The notes: generated by a model not told the origin, from the letters alone. A stretch of 64,000 nucleotides of DNA from CAVTWY01 sp963738615 (GCA_963738615.1 CAVTXI010000012.1:1550001-1614000), one strand, 5' to 3'. Shown: positions 1-10,813, counted from the stretch's first letter. Numbers and translations: made by a program.

Positions 1-1042
1 GCATCCCGCGCGCCTTGACCTGCGGATCTTTGAAGACATCGGCCACCGTGTTGATGGCCCCGCAAGGCACGCCCGCCGCGTCCAGCGCCGCGATCAGCCG
101 CTCGCGTTCCCATTCGGCGAACAGGTCGCGCAACATCGCCGACAACTCGCCGATGTTGCGCACGCGCTGGGCATTGGTCGCGAAGCGCTCGTCGCCAGTC
201 CACTCGGGCTTGCCCAGCACCTCGCACAACTTGCCGAACTGCCCGTCGTTGCCGACCACCAGGATCACGTCGCCGTCGGCGCAGGCATACACGTCCTGCG
301 GCTGGATGTTCGGGTGCGCGTTGCCGTTGCGCCTCGGCACCTTGCCCGACACCAGGTAGTTCATCGCCTGGTTCGCGAGCGTGGCGACCTGCACGTCGAG
401 CATCGCGATGTCGATCGCATCGCCCACGCCCGTCTCATTGCGCCGCGCCAGCGCCGCCAGCACCGACACCGCGGCGTACATGCCGGTCATCAGGTCGACG
501 ATCGGCACGCCCACCTTCTGCGGGCCGCCGCCGGGCTTGCCGTCCTTCTCGCCGGTCACGCTCATCAGGCCGCCCATCGCCTGGATCAGGAAGTCGTACG
601 CCGGCTGGTCGCGCCGCGGGCCGGTCTGGCCAAAGCCGGTGACCGAGCAGTAGATGAGGCGCGGGTTGAGCTTGCGCAGCGAGTCCGCGTCGAGCCCGTA
701 GCGTGCGAGCGTGCCGGCCTTGTAGTTCTCGAGCACGATGTCGGCCTTCAGCGCCAGCTCGCGCACGATGCGCTGGCCTTCGGGCTTGTCGAGGCTGACC
801 GTGATCGAACGTTTGCCGCGATTCACAGCGAGGTAGTAGCCGGCCTCCTTCGTGTCCTTGCCGTTGCCGTCCTTCAGGAACGGCGGCCCCCAAGCGCGCG
901 TGTCGTCGCCCACGCCGGGTCGCTCGACCTTGATCACCTCGGCCCCGAGGTCGGCCAGGATCTGCCCGGCCCACGGCGCGGCCAGGATGCGGCTGAGGTC
1001 GAGGACCTTCACGTGCGACAGCGGACCGGTGCGGGGGTTCAT
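1..1042 (-). CDS. CaiB/BaiF-family CoA transferase (3' end outside window)
   Basis: Class III (CaiB/BaiF) CoA transferase, which moves CoA between carboxylic acids. The start is the ATG read from 1042 (MNPRTGPLSHVKVLDLS) and the frame is open for 347 codons to the window edge, so the C-terminus is missing. Family features visible: LSRILAAPWAGQILADLGAEV near the N-terminus, then VIKVERPGVGDDTR, the NRGKRS segment, IYCSVTGFGQTGP, and DFLIQAMGGLMSVTGEKDG, in the usual order. It is divergent from the Bug protein gene starting at 1248; CoA transferases next to Bug proteins are common in Burkholderiales and suggest uptake and activation of an organic acid. The substrate cannot be read from the sequence. 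Confidence 0.9.
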   Translation of the reverse strand, partial: MNPRTGPLSHVKVLDLSRILAAPWAGQILADLGAEVIKVERPGVGDDTRAWGPPFLKDGNGKDTKEAGYYLAVNRGKRSITVSLDKPEGQRIVRELALKADIVLENYKAGTLARYGLDADSLRKLNPRLIYCSVTGFGQTGPRRDQPAYDFLIQAMGGLMSVTGEKDGKPGGGPQKVGVPIVDLMTGMYAAVSVLAALARRNETGVGDAIDIAMLDVQVATLANQAMNYLVSGKVPRRNGNAHPNIQPQDVYACADGDVILVVGNDGQFGKLCEVLGKPEWTGDERFATNAQRVRNIGELSAMLRDLFAEWERERLIAALDAAGVPCGAINTVADVFKDPQVKARGM

Positions 1043-1107
1043 CGAGGCGACCTTCGGCGAGGGAAGGCAGCGACTCTAGAAGCGCGGGGCGCGAATGCCT
1101 ACGGTGC

Positions 1108-1156
1108 GGGCGCAAGGCTGTCATGCACGGGCAAGCGCGCTGCGCACCTTGCGCCC
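1108..1156. promoter_or_regulatory. Inverted repeat in the divergent CoA-transferase/Bug intergenic region
   Basis: A perfect 10-bp inverted repeat, GGGCGCAAGG (1108-1117) and CCTTGCGCCC (1147-1156), lies in the 205-bp gap between divergent start codons. Nested inside is a second, imperfect pair (TGCACGGGCAAG against CTTGCGCCCGTGCA). It could be an operator or a transcript hairpin; no regulator gene is adjacent. Confidence 0.3.
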
Positions 1157-1247
1157 GTGCATAGCTGCCTTGTCGCGCGTGGCTTCCTTCGCGCGGTCCC
1201 GCGGCGACGAGACTGCAGCACATTCATCCGACCTCCAAGGGGACTCC

Positions 1248-2221
1248 ATGTCAATCTACCCCAGCTGCCCGCGCTTTGCGCCGCCGGTGCTCTCGTCGCC
1301 GCCACGGGCGCGGCCACCGCGCAGGCCTGGCCGGCCAAGCCGATCCGCCTCGTCGTGCCCTACGCGGCCGGCGGCCCCGGCGACGTGATCGCGCGGCTGG
1401 TCGCGAAGAAGGCCGGCGAAAGGCTGGGCCAGACCATCATCGTCGACAACAAGGGCGGCGCCGGCGGCACGATCGGCGTCGACGCGGCGCTGAAGTCTGC
1501 GCCCGACGGCTACACCTTCGCGCTCACCGCGCAAGGGCCGCTGGCCGGCATGCCGAACCTGATGAAGGTGCCGTATGCGCTCGGCCGACGTGCAGTACCT
1601 GACGCTGGTCGCGCGCGGCCCCGCGGTCGATCGCGGTCGCGAAGAAGGTGCCGGCCGACAACCTGGCCGACCTCGTCAAGCTCGCGAAGGCGCAGCCCGG
1701 CAAGCTCAACTACGGCTCGGCCGGGCCGGGCACCACGCCGCACATCGCGCGCCGAACTGCTGAAGCAGGAAGCCGGCATCGAGATGACGCACGTGCCGTA
1801 CAAGGGCGCGGGCCCGGCCGTCACGGGGCTGCTCGGCGGCGAGATCGACGTGGCCGTCGTCGACCTGCTGAACGTGCTGCCGCACGTGGCCGCGGGCACG
1901 CTGAAGGTGCTCGCGGTCGCCGGCCCGAGCCGCGCGCCGCAGTTGCCCGACGTGCCGACGACGAAAGAAGCCGGCCTGCCGAACGTGGTGATGGACACGA
2001 CCTACGGCGTGATCGCGCCGCCCGGCATGCCCGCCGACGTGCAGGACAAGTTCCGCGACGCGCTCGTCGCCGCGGTGCAGTCGGCCGAGGTGAAGGAGCA
2101 GATGCTGAAGCAAGGCGTGGTGCCGCTGACCACGACGCCGCAGGAATACAAGGCCGCGATGCAGGCCGAGTTCGACAAATGGAAGCGCGTGATCGCGGCC
2201 GCGAAGATCACGGTCGAATGA
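1248..2221 (+). pseudogene. Bug/TctC-family tripartite tricarboxylate transporter substrate-binding protein, frameshifted
   Basis: Periplasmic binding protein of the Bug family, which captures organic acids for TctAB-type transporters or for sensing. The ATG at 1248 follows an AAGGGG-type ribosome site. The signal peptide (ALCAAGALVAATGAATAQA) and mature start (WPAKPIRLVVPYAAGGPGD) are typical, as are VDNKGGAGGTIG, the LNYGSAGPGTTPHIA loop, MTHVPYKGAGPAV and a normal C-terminus. The protein is spread over three frames: shifts lie just after the start codon (about 1255), near 1575, near 1630 and near 1750. After each one the family sequence resumes with no loss, which suggests base-calling errors or a very young pseudogene. 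It overlaps the tannase start (ATGA). Confidence 0.8.
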
Positions 2222-3863
2222 CGACCATGCGCACCTTCGGCTCGACAGCCTCGGCCCGCTTCGCAGCGGTGGTTGCCGCGACCGTGGTTGCGGCCGTTGT
2301 TGCGGCTTGCGCGACCGACCGCGGCGGTAACGCACCGGCCGCGGCGCTTGCACTCGACTGCGCGGCGCTGAAGTCGCTGCAGCACCCCGCCACGACGATC
2401 CTGCGCGCCGAGCGCATCGAACAAGACGCTGCGGGCACGGCCAGCGTACGCATGCCCGCGCACTGCCTCGTCAGCGGCGAAATCGCGCCGCGCACCGGCA
2501 CCGACGGCGTGCGCTACGCGATCGGCTTCGAGCTGCGCATCCCGCTCACGTGGAACGGCCGCTTCCAGTTCCAGGGCGGCGGCGGCGTCGACGGCACGAT
2601 CCCGCCCGCGTTCGGCACGCTGCGTGACGGCGTGATGCCCGCGCTGGCGCAAGGCACAGCCGTGGTCACGAGCAACATGGGCCACACCGGCACCAGCACG
2701 CGCGACGCGACCTTCGGCCTGGACCCGCAAGCGCGTATCGACTGGGGCTACAACGCGATGGACAAGGTGACCGTGCTGGCCAAGGCGCTCGTGACCCGGT
2801 TCCACGGCAAGGCGCCGGCCTACTCGTACTACGTCGGCTGCTCGGGCGGCGGGCGCCAGGGCATGATGATGTCGCAGCGTTTTCCGCAGCACTTCGACGG
2901 CGTGGTGTCGGGTGCGCCGATCCTCGAGCAGCACCTGGCGCAAGTCGGCTCGATGCAGCAGCTTCGAATTCCGCGCCATCGCGCCCGCGGATGCGAGCGG
3001 CTCGAAGATCCTCAGCCGCGCGTTCTCCGACGACGACCTCCAACTCATCGCGAACGGCGTGCTTGCGAAGTGCGACGCACTCGACGGCGCGGCCGATGGC
3101 CTGATCGAGAACCACGTCGCGTGCACCTACGACGTGCAGGCGTTGCAATGCACCGGCGTCAAACAACCGGGTTGCCTCTCGCCCGAACAGGTCGGCGCGT
3201 TCACACGCGTGATGCAGGGGCCGAAGAATGGCGCTGGGCAATTGCTGTACCCGCCGCCGCCGTGGGACACCGGCATCGCCGGCTGGCGCGCGACCCAACT
3301 CGGCACGTCGACCACCGCGGTGCCGAACGCGAGCAAGGCGACGAACCAGTCGATCCGCTACGTGTTCATGACACCGCCGGCACCCGAGTTCGACTACTTC
3401 GGCTTCGACTTCGACCGCGACCCGACGCGCCTGCTCGCGTCAGCCGCGTTCACCACGACCAACGCAACCAACTACGAAGGCTTCAAGGCGCGCGGCGGCA
3501 AAACGATCGTCTACAACGGCCAGAGCGATTCGCTCGTGAACCCGGCCGGCGTCAACCGCTGGTATCGCAACCTGGTCGCCGCGAACGGGGGCTCGAGGCA
3601 ACGCAATCCTTCCGCGCTTCTTCGTCGTGCCGGGCATGGAGCATTGCAGCGGCGGCCGCGCGCTCGACCGCTTCGACCCCGTGACCGCCATCTACGACTG
3701 GGTCGAGAAAGGCGTCGCGCCGACCGCGCTGATGGCGACCGGGAGCCGCTTCCCCGGCCGCACGCGGCCGATCTGCGCCTACCCGCTGATCGCGCGCTGG
3801 ACCGGCACCGGCAGCAGCGCCAGCGTTGACGACGCGGCGAACTTCCGCTGCGCCGCACCCTGA
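2218..3863 (+). pseudogene. Tannase/feruloyl esterase family hydrolase, frameshifted
   Basis: Secreted serine esterase of the tannase/feruloyl-esterase family, hydrolysing phenolic or related esters. A lipoprotein-like N-terminus (AAVVAATVVAAVVAACATD) suggests export and lipid anchoring at the Cys. The family CS-D-HC triad is visible: YYVGCSGGGRQG (nucleophile Ser preceded by its Cys), the Asp in VYNGQSDSLVNP, and PGMEHCSGG with the paired His-Cys. The frame shifts near 2962 and again near 3597; both flanks read as family sequence. Start at 2218 overlaps the Bug stop codon; an ATG nine bases later is an alternative. Lying between two Bug proteins, it may supply the acid that one of them binds (inference). 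Confidence 0.8.
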
Positions 3864-3898
3864 CCTGCGACCTGACACGACAACCGAAGGGACTCTTC

Positions 3899-4858
3899 AT
3901 GTTCGTCCGCCTGCTCGCCGCCGCCGCCGTGCTCGGCGCCACCGCACTCGCCCACGCCGCGTTCCCCGACAAGCCGATTCGCCTGATCGTCCCCTTCCCC
4001 GCGGGCGGCGCCGCCGACGTGATGGCGCGCGGCATGGCCGAGCGTCTTGGGCAGGAGCTGAACCAGCAGGTGATCATCGACAACCGCGGCGGCGCCGGCG
4101 GATCGACTGCGGCCGAGGCCGCCGCGAAGTCACCGCCCGACGGCTACACGCTCTTCTTCGGCACGATGGGCACGCACGCGATCAACCCGTCGCTGTATTC
4201 GAAGCTGCGCTATGACCCGCTGAAGGACTTCGCGCCGATCAGCCTGACGCACATCACGCCGCGCGTGCTCGTCGTCGGCCCGCGGTGCCGGCGAAGACCA
4301 TCGCCGAGCTGATCGCGCTGGCGAAGGCGAAGCCCGACGCGTTGACCTACGGCTCGGCCGGCAACGGCAGCTCGAGCCACATGTCGGGCGCACTGTTCGA
4401 ATCGATCGCGGGCGTGAAGATGCTGCACGTGCCCTACAAGGGCAGCTCGCCGCTGCTGGTCGACGTGCTGTCGGGCCGCGTCGATATGACCTTCGATTCC
4501 TACACCGTCTACGAAGAGCACATCAAGGCGGGCAAGGTGCGCGTGCTCGGCGTCACGTCGAAGGCGCGCATGGATGCGCTGCCGCAGGTGCCGACGATCG
4601 CCGAATCGGGCCTGCCGGGGTACGACGTGTCGAACTGGCTGGGCGTGCTCGCGCCCGCCGGCACGCCCAAGGACGTGATCGCGACGTTGCACGGCGCGCT
4701 GGGCAAGGCGATGGCGACCCCCGCGCTGAAGCAGCAACTGGTCGCGCTCGGCATCGAGCCGACTTTCGGCACGCCCGATGAGTTCACCGCGCTGATGCGC
4801 GCCGAAATTGCCGAAGTGGGCCGAGATCGTGCGCAAGTCGGGCGCGACGATCGACTGA
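3899..4858 (+). pseudogene. Second Bug/TctC-family substrate-binding protein, frameshifted
   Basis: Another Bug periplasmic binding protein. It has a signal peptide (LLAAAAVLGATALAHA), then FPDKPIRLIVPFPAGGAADV, IIDNRGGAGGSTAAEAAAKS, the LTYGSAGNGSSSHMSG loop, KMLHVPYKGSSPLLVD and VPTIAESGLPGYDV in family order. One frameshift lies near 4275-4285 and another near 4815, after which the true C-terminus reads KWAEIVRKSGATID. Start ATG at 3899 has the upstream site GAAGGGAC. It differs clearly in sequence from the Bug protein at 1248, so it is not a recent tandem copy. An alpha/beta hydrolase follows 9 bp downstream. Confidence 0.8.
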
Positions 4859-4867
4859 AAGAGCGCG

Positions 4868-5670
4868 ATGCACGCGACGCGGATGCTGCGCGCCGTCGAT
4901 GGCGCCTCGATCGAAGTGCTGATCGACGAGCCCGCGACGAACGCCGGTCCCGCGATCGTGCTACTGCCCTCGTCGCAGCGCGACTCGCGCGACTTCGACG
5001 ACCTCGCGGCGCGCCTTGCCGCATCAGGCCACCGCGTGCTGCGCCCACAGCCGCGCGGCATGGGCGCAAGCAGCGCGCCGCCACCGGGCATGACGCTGCA
5101 CACGCTGGCAGGCGACGTCGCGACGACGATCGAAACTTGCGCCGACGGCCCCGCGATCGTCGCCGGCCACGCCTTCGGCCACTTCGTCGCACGCGTCACC
5201 GACCTCGATCACCCGCAGCTCGTCTGCGGCGTCGTCGTGATGGCGGCGCCGCCCGCGTGTTCCCCATGGGCTTGAGAGCCGCGCTCGACATCGCCTCCGA
5301 CCCGTCAAGCCACGCGCTGATCGCCTCGCCGCGCTGCACCACGCGTTCTTCGCGCCAAGCCACGACCCCACGCCATGGCTCGACGGCTGGCATCCCCACC
5401 TGCGCGACGCCTATCGCGCCGCAGCCCGCACCCCGTCAAAAGACCAATGGTGGCCGGTGACCCACGCACCGATCCTCGACCTGCAAGCCGCCGACGATCC
5501 TGGCGCCCGCCGTCGACGCGCAATGAACTGCGCGAAGCCCTCGGCGACCGCGTGACCGTGGAGACGATCACCGACGCCAGCCATGCGCTCGTCCCGAGCA
5601 GCCCGCTGCGGTGGCCGACGCGATCGTGCGCTGGGCGCGCGGCATGCGGACTCCGAAGACAGATGCATGA
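4868..5670 (+). pseudogene. Alpha/beta-fold hydrolase lacking the nucleophile serine, frameshifted
   Basis: Alpha/beta-hydrolase-fold protein of about 265 residues once frames are joined. Visible features: strand plus PAIVLLPSSQRDSRDFDDLA, the LRPQPRGMGAS segment, and a nucleophile-elbow position that reads GHAFGH, with Ala where catalytic Ser is expected. The frame changes near 5260, again near 5320-5340, and once more near 5500 and 5600; the C-terminal part (VTVETITDASHALVPEQPAAVADAIVRWARGM in outline) keeps the His region. The reading ends at TGA 5668-5670. It closes the presumed operon started by the Bug and tannase genes. Function unknown; either a non-hydrolytic member or an enzyme with another nucleophile. 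Confidence 0.65.
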
Positions 5671-5831
5671 ACGGCGCGCTGCGGCAAGGTGGTCGTCGCC
5701 TTCGGCTACGAAGCTGACATGGACGGCCGTGCACCGAGCGTCTGAGAAAGACTGGGTGCTGGTATCGACATCGCGCGCTCGATCGCCATACCGACGTTGG
5801 CGTCTTGCGATGTCGAGCGACAGGTTCGCGG

Positions 5832-8800
5832 CTACGGCCACCGGATAGCACTTTGTCGAATGTCGTCCATCAGCGCCCGCGTCAAGGGTGCTGCTCCGAC
5901 CTCAGCGAACGCCGGTGCAGCAAGTTGTATCGCCGTTAGGATCGTTTCGCGCGTAGCAGCAGGTGTATCCGAGAGCAGGTCAAGAGCGCGTAACCTCTCA
6001 TCTTGGGTCTTGCACTTCAAAGCGATCTGGGCAGCCGCCGGTATTCGCTGGTCAGTGATGTCACCAATACATGCCAATAGCGCTCCTTCAAGTAATTCAA
6101 CTCTCTCCGACGAACTCGCGGAGATCTCGGACAAGCGCGCAAGTGAAAGGCCGACTGGCAGAGTGACGACTGCGCAGGCTTGAGCTCGGCCATGCAACCG
6201 TTTGATCATTTGCGTCCAGAAGTTCAAAGGCATCAATAAGCGAACTGATCCTCGGCTTCCTGGACACCGCCGCAGCGAACCAGTATCTGCGAATCAGGCC
6301 GCGGTGCGCATCTTGCGGCGACAAGGACTTGATGGCTTGGATCGTGTACGACAAGGCATCGTTTGGATCCTCTTGCCGATCAATAGCGGCGAAGGCGTCG
6401 CGTACTAGATCATCGGCGCCGAGTCGTGTCGCAACCCATAGCAAGTCGACAAGCAACGGCACACGCTCGGCCCTGCACAGCCCAGCAATTTCCACGCGCG
6501 CAACGTTAAGTTCGTCGACCGTCCAGTACTCGCTTGCGCATCGTGCTGCTTGGCCGATTTGAAGGCGGCGCCACACGTCCGTGCGAGCGACTATCTGCTG
6601 CCAGCACATCTGAAAGAGCGCCCTACCTGTAGGCTGCGGCAGGGTCGACACTTCCCTGATTAAGGTGTTAACACGATGGCGGTTGTCCCTGGTCCTTTGA
6701 ATCGCTACAATGCCCGCGTCGACAAGCCTCGTACCCGGCAAGTGCTTCGCAATTTGCAGCCACAATTCCCCAACGTGCAGAACAAAGTCAACGCCGTCGA
6801 TGTCTTTCAACAAGGCGTCCAATTCGCGCTTCTTCTCCCCGACGGGCAACGTTGACCAAAGCGCGACCAATGTGAGGCAGCGAGAATGGGCGTCATCGAT
6901 GCGACGCGCATCGGCGAGTGCTGTCCAATGATCGATCGACGAAGGGGGGGTAGCGCGGTCATGGCCACAGCCGTCAGAGCGTGAGTGCGGTTGTTCCCGA
7001 TCTCAGCTTCAGGGCAAATTCCCGGCAACGTTCCACTACCTCTTGCTGTGAGTCGGCGCGAATTAGGGGCAAAACGCTTACAAGCGAGTTGACTGCCCAG
7101 TAATCCGGCACGAGCAAGGGCGACAGCGTAGCAAGCAAGCGCGTTTTGTAGGTCGTTGCCGGCAGGTCATGAATCGTTAAGACTTCAAGTTTCACCACGG
7201 CTTTCGTGATCCACTCGCGCCGCATCTCTGCATCGTAACTCCAGGCTCCACTGGTCAGTAGCGATTGCTGCTGAATAGCGTTGATCGCAGGTGCGAGGCG
7301 AGCAATCTGAGGCGCGAGTCTGTCCGCAGCGACGTGAGAGGCAAGCGCAGCAAGGGCCTCGACCCCCAACAATGGATCAGCAGCAATCTCAATCCACTGA
7401 ACACACCGCTCAATGAGACGTTCTGCAAGCTCGTGCAGCTGCCGCGTGCGAAGAGTCGCAATGAGAGGAGTCGGCGCAATTGTGCGGAAGGCGATCTTTC
7501 GCCGTCATGGTTTGCGATATCGCATCTGCCACGACCGTGTCGAGTTGCGGATCGTCAAGAGCCGCAGCAAGTGTGCTGATGGTACCCAGGCGCGGCAGCG
7601 GATCGCTCGGGCCACGAAGCCAGCTCAGGACACTCCCAACTGCCTCACTTCGCTGCGGTTCTCGCAGGTGCCGCGCCAATCGAGCGAGGAGATAACTGCG
7701 GCTCTCAGCGTTCGTCATCTCCCGGATGCTCGCTAGCAGCCGGCCCAAGTCCCGGGTGGACAAGTTTGCGGCGAAGGCCATCAAGTAGCCAGGCCGGTTG
7801 TCAGGGCGCTGAAGGTCGGCCACGTTAGCGCTTGCTGCTGAGTGATCAGCTGCTCCTGGAGCGCCATAGCCAACAGCTCACTCGGGAAATTGGTCCCTTG
7901 CGACTTCACGCTGCCCGTCGACAAGGCAATCTTGACCTTTAGCCGCAGCGCCCGAATGGCCTCATTGCCATAGTCGCCGCAGGGTCGCATTCCCGCGGCT
8001 GCGGCTAGCAACGAATCAGCGTAGCCGGCAAAGTCCTTGTCCAACCGGTACCAAGCTTGCCCCCAGCCGCCACCAAGAAGAAGGTTGATGTCGTCCAGCG
8101 TGATGGCTGACGCCCGACCCAAGTGACTCACGTGATGCCGTAGCACATACGGTGGCGCCGGTGCCTTCGTGTCTTCGCTCAAACTCTTTGCCACGCCCCG
8201 ACCCCACTCCAAGAAGGCCTGCTCCACCCGCTGCCGATCGGTCGAGTCAAATCGCTGTTCCCGCAGGTACTCACCGAGCTTCGGATGATTCAAGACATAG
8301 CCTTGGTCAGCACTCCCGTCCCTGCGATCCATCGTTGCAGCGGCCTGACGAATCGGTCCGACGCGATGGGGCCGGGCATGCCTCGGAGCTTGCAGATCAG
8401 ATCCGTTGCGTGCGTGCCCTCAATAGGCCCCAGGGCCAGGCGAGTACGGCAAGGTCGTGTCGACGGCTTCTTGATCCTCCTGCCTACCCGTCGCCTCCTG
8501 CGCATCAAACGCGCGCGAAAAGTAGGCTGCGAAACCAGGCGACAAGCCCTCCAAGGCTTCCACACCAACGCCTGCCATGGTTTGCGCAATGGTGCTCAGG
8601 TCTTCCGCGTACATGGCAAGCAACAAGGGCTCACCTGCCGACAGCTCCGCTAGGCGGTCGACCAACGCGTCGGTCAAGGTCTCCTTCTCCAGCCCCACGC
8701 TTTCGAGAATCGGCGCCACCGCCTCACGATCGAGGATCTGCAAGCCCTCCGAGGCGGCGTTCCCCATGCCCTGCCAATCCAGGCGCTTCAACCAGCCCTC

Positions 8801-10126
8801 AGGACCAAGGTCACCGGCTTGTTCCCGGGCGCTCACCAAGATCTTGATGCTTGGCGGCAGCGTAGGCGGAAATACGGTTGGGTTGAATCCAGCGCTCTGT
8901 GCCTCATCCAAAGCGTCGACCACAACGAGCACGTGTTGAGCCTGCCTCGCCGCCTGGTTCAGCAGGTCGGCCGAGACCCCCTGGTAGTAGCCTTCAAGGT
9001 CCGTAGCCGGCGTCGGGAGAGTGCGCTGGAGCACGCGGGCCAACTGCGTTGCGAGCAGTGCGTAGAAGACTGCGGGCCGGTCAGTATTAAAGCGAAGGCT
9101 GATCGGCACGAAGACAACGGCCCATGTGGCATCCGAGCCGAGCCGCTCGGTCCACTGAACCAGCAACGCGCTCTTGCCACGAGCGGTAGGGCCGGTGATC
9201 AGCATCCGGCAGGGCGCATCTGCGTCAAAGAGCCATAAGTCGAGACGCTCCAACTCCGCATCCCGGCCACCGAACGGTTGCGCCATTCGATTCGACACGA
9301 GGTAGTGTTGCCGAAAAGTCTGAACAAAGCCTCGATGCTGGGAGATGTCGTCGAGATGCTCCCACACACAACCGGAGACCGGGGCAAGGGGAACGTCACC
9401 GGGCATGTAGCGCAGTTCCACAGCCGCTGATCGCATTACGCCGGTCAAACTCTCGGTAGTCCATCGCCCCTTGCGCTCGATGAGACCATGCGCGGAAAGC
9501 TGAAGCGCTTGCCACGCTGCAATGGCGTCTCGTTGCGCGGCGCACAGTCGAGAGAGTTCGGACTTGGCTGCCGCTTCAGAGGCGTCGTCGTGATCGGCGC
9601 AATGCGCGACCACGATCCGCAACTTCCCACAAGTCGGTTCCACGGGAAGCCCGGCGGCGTCTAGCCGGCTTTTGAACTCGATCGAAATGTTGTCGAGCGA
9701 GTCCGCTCGACCATCACCCAAACGCACGATATCCCGTGCCAAGCCGTGGCGGATAGTGGTGCTGGCCTCGGCGTCGATGACCAATACGCCATAGGCAATC
9801 GTCTGCGTATGAATCCCATGCGCAAGCGCTGCGAGCGCGGTCCACAGATCGTTGCCGCGCGAAAGTCCCTTTTTCGCTTGCGCTTCAACCACTGATCCGT
9901 TGGCAAGCACAAGGCGAAGATCGTCACCTGGCCCGTTGGTTTCACACCAGATCTCCTTCGGGATGTCGAGCTCCAATTCTTTCAGCCATCCAAGCGGTCG
10001 CCGCGCGAGTAAGTAGGCCGCGGCAACCGTAGCCACGCGGGCGTGAAAGTTCGTCCCGCCTGCTACGGCACTTCCACCGGAAACGTTCTTTCGCGGCGCC
10101 GGAGCGGCGACTGAAGGGTGCGACAT
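5832..10126 (-). pseudogene. STAND-type NTPase with N-terminal PD-(D/E)xK-like nuclease domain (Avs-like), multiply frameshifted
   Basis: One long gene, about 1430 residues after joining frames. The uninterrupted first 560 residues, from ATG 10126, hold a putative restriction-type nuclease domain (about 25-170; Asp68/69 then Gln83-x-Lys85 in VVEAQAKKG, preceded by a conserved-looking helix), a linker, and an NTPase: FGGRDAELERL (285-295), Walker A GPTARGKS (312-319), Walker B VLVVVDALDEA (399-409) and a sensor-like ILVSAREQ. Next comes a winged-helix-like YVLNHPKLGEYL...YVLRHHVSHL region, then about 700 residues of alpha-helical repeat-like sequence, as in ligand-sensing STAND proteins. Frames change near 8440, 8330, 7825, 7495, 7010, 6947 (a run of seven G) and 6225. 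G+C is visibly lower than in the flanks. Architecture matches antiviral STAND (Avs) proteins; the phage trigger is unknown. Confidence 0.65.
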
Positions 10127-10813
10127 GGGATTCGTGATGGGGATAGAGGCGGACCGCTGCTCCGCGCAGGAACTTTTGGTCTTCAGCGTGCGAGTCCGAG
10201 ATCGTCCCACACGCCGATGCGTCGCGCGCGGAACCGCTGGTCCGCACGTGTGCTTGGCTCTGATGATCGATGACCTAGGAAACTCTAGAGGGTCACTGGC
10301 CCGCGCCCGTCGCTGACGCCTCAATGACCCCAATGTGCTGGAGACCGTGAGTTCACGGTACCGCAGCGACCAGCAGCACTCGCTGCACCGCCGCACCGCT
10401 GCACCGCCGACGTTCGCAAAGCCAACCCGGGCGTCGGCATTGCAATATGACGATGACCGGACTCCCCCACGACGCACCACACACCTTCCTGCTTCCTGCA
10501 GTCGCCCCGGAAGAACCAACGCGCGAGTGCACTGCTGCCGCAAAGGCGCGGGCGCACAGGCTGCGGGGCGCCTCTGGCGCGCCGAGGAGCGCAGCGAGGA
10601 AGGGGGCGCGAAGCGCTTCGTCCATCTGACTTCCGGCGACTGTTTGAACGGAGCGACGAAGGAGCGCAGTGAGTTTCGCCGGACCCCTTCCTCGCGAGCA
10701 CCGCAGGGGAGTTCACACACGAACGAAGTGAAGGGTGTGAACCGCGACATCGAAGCCCCGCAGCCTGTGCGCCCGCGCCTTTGCCTCGAGCATGGTCCGG
10801 CGCAGGGGTTCAA
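10127..10813. other. Non-coding stretch upstream of the STAND gene
   Basis: About 690 bp with no convincing gene. Open frames run through it on the minus strand but have low-complexity Arg/Ser-rich translations with no family character. It contains the inverted-repeat element described separately and a C-rich stretch near 10385-10420 (repeated GCACCGC). The promoter of the STAND gene should lie in 10127-10330; no clear -35/-10 pair was identified. Confidence 0.6.
10540..10784. repeat. Element bounded by a perfect 30-bp inverted repeat
   Basis: Bases 10540-10569 and 10755-10784 are exact reverse complements over 30 bp, enclosing 185 bp. The core holds further inverted pairs: GCGAGGAAGGGG near 10595 against CCCCTTCCTCGC near 10680, and CCGGCGA near 10634 against TCGCCGG near 10675, so the whole unit could fold as a long hairpin. 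No coding capacity was seen. It resembles a MITE or dispersed palindromic repeat next to the defence-like island. Confidence 0.7.

Noticed and set aside
314..1247. Open frame on the plus strand leading into the first Bug protein
   Set aside because: It is antisense to the CoA-transferase gene, Arg/His-rich and without family character; the real protein starts at the ATG 1248.
2002..3126. 374-codon minus-strand frame opposite the tannase-like gene
   Set aside because: Shadow of high-G+C coding DNA: Arg/Ala/His-rich, no motif, while the plus strand has the CS-D-HC triad.
10540..10784. Insertion sequence bounded by the 30-bp inverted repeat
   Set aside because: Only 185 bp inside and no transposase, so not a complete IS; kept as a repeat element.
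10127..10813. N-terminal extension of the STAND frame up to 10813
   Set aside because: The translation is Arg/Ser-rich, crosses the inverted-repeat element and lacks any domain; the likely start is MSHPSVAAP at 10126.
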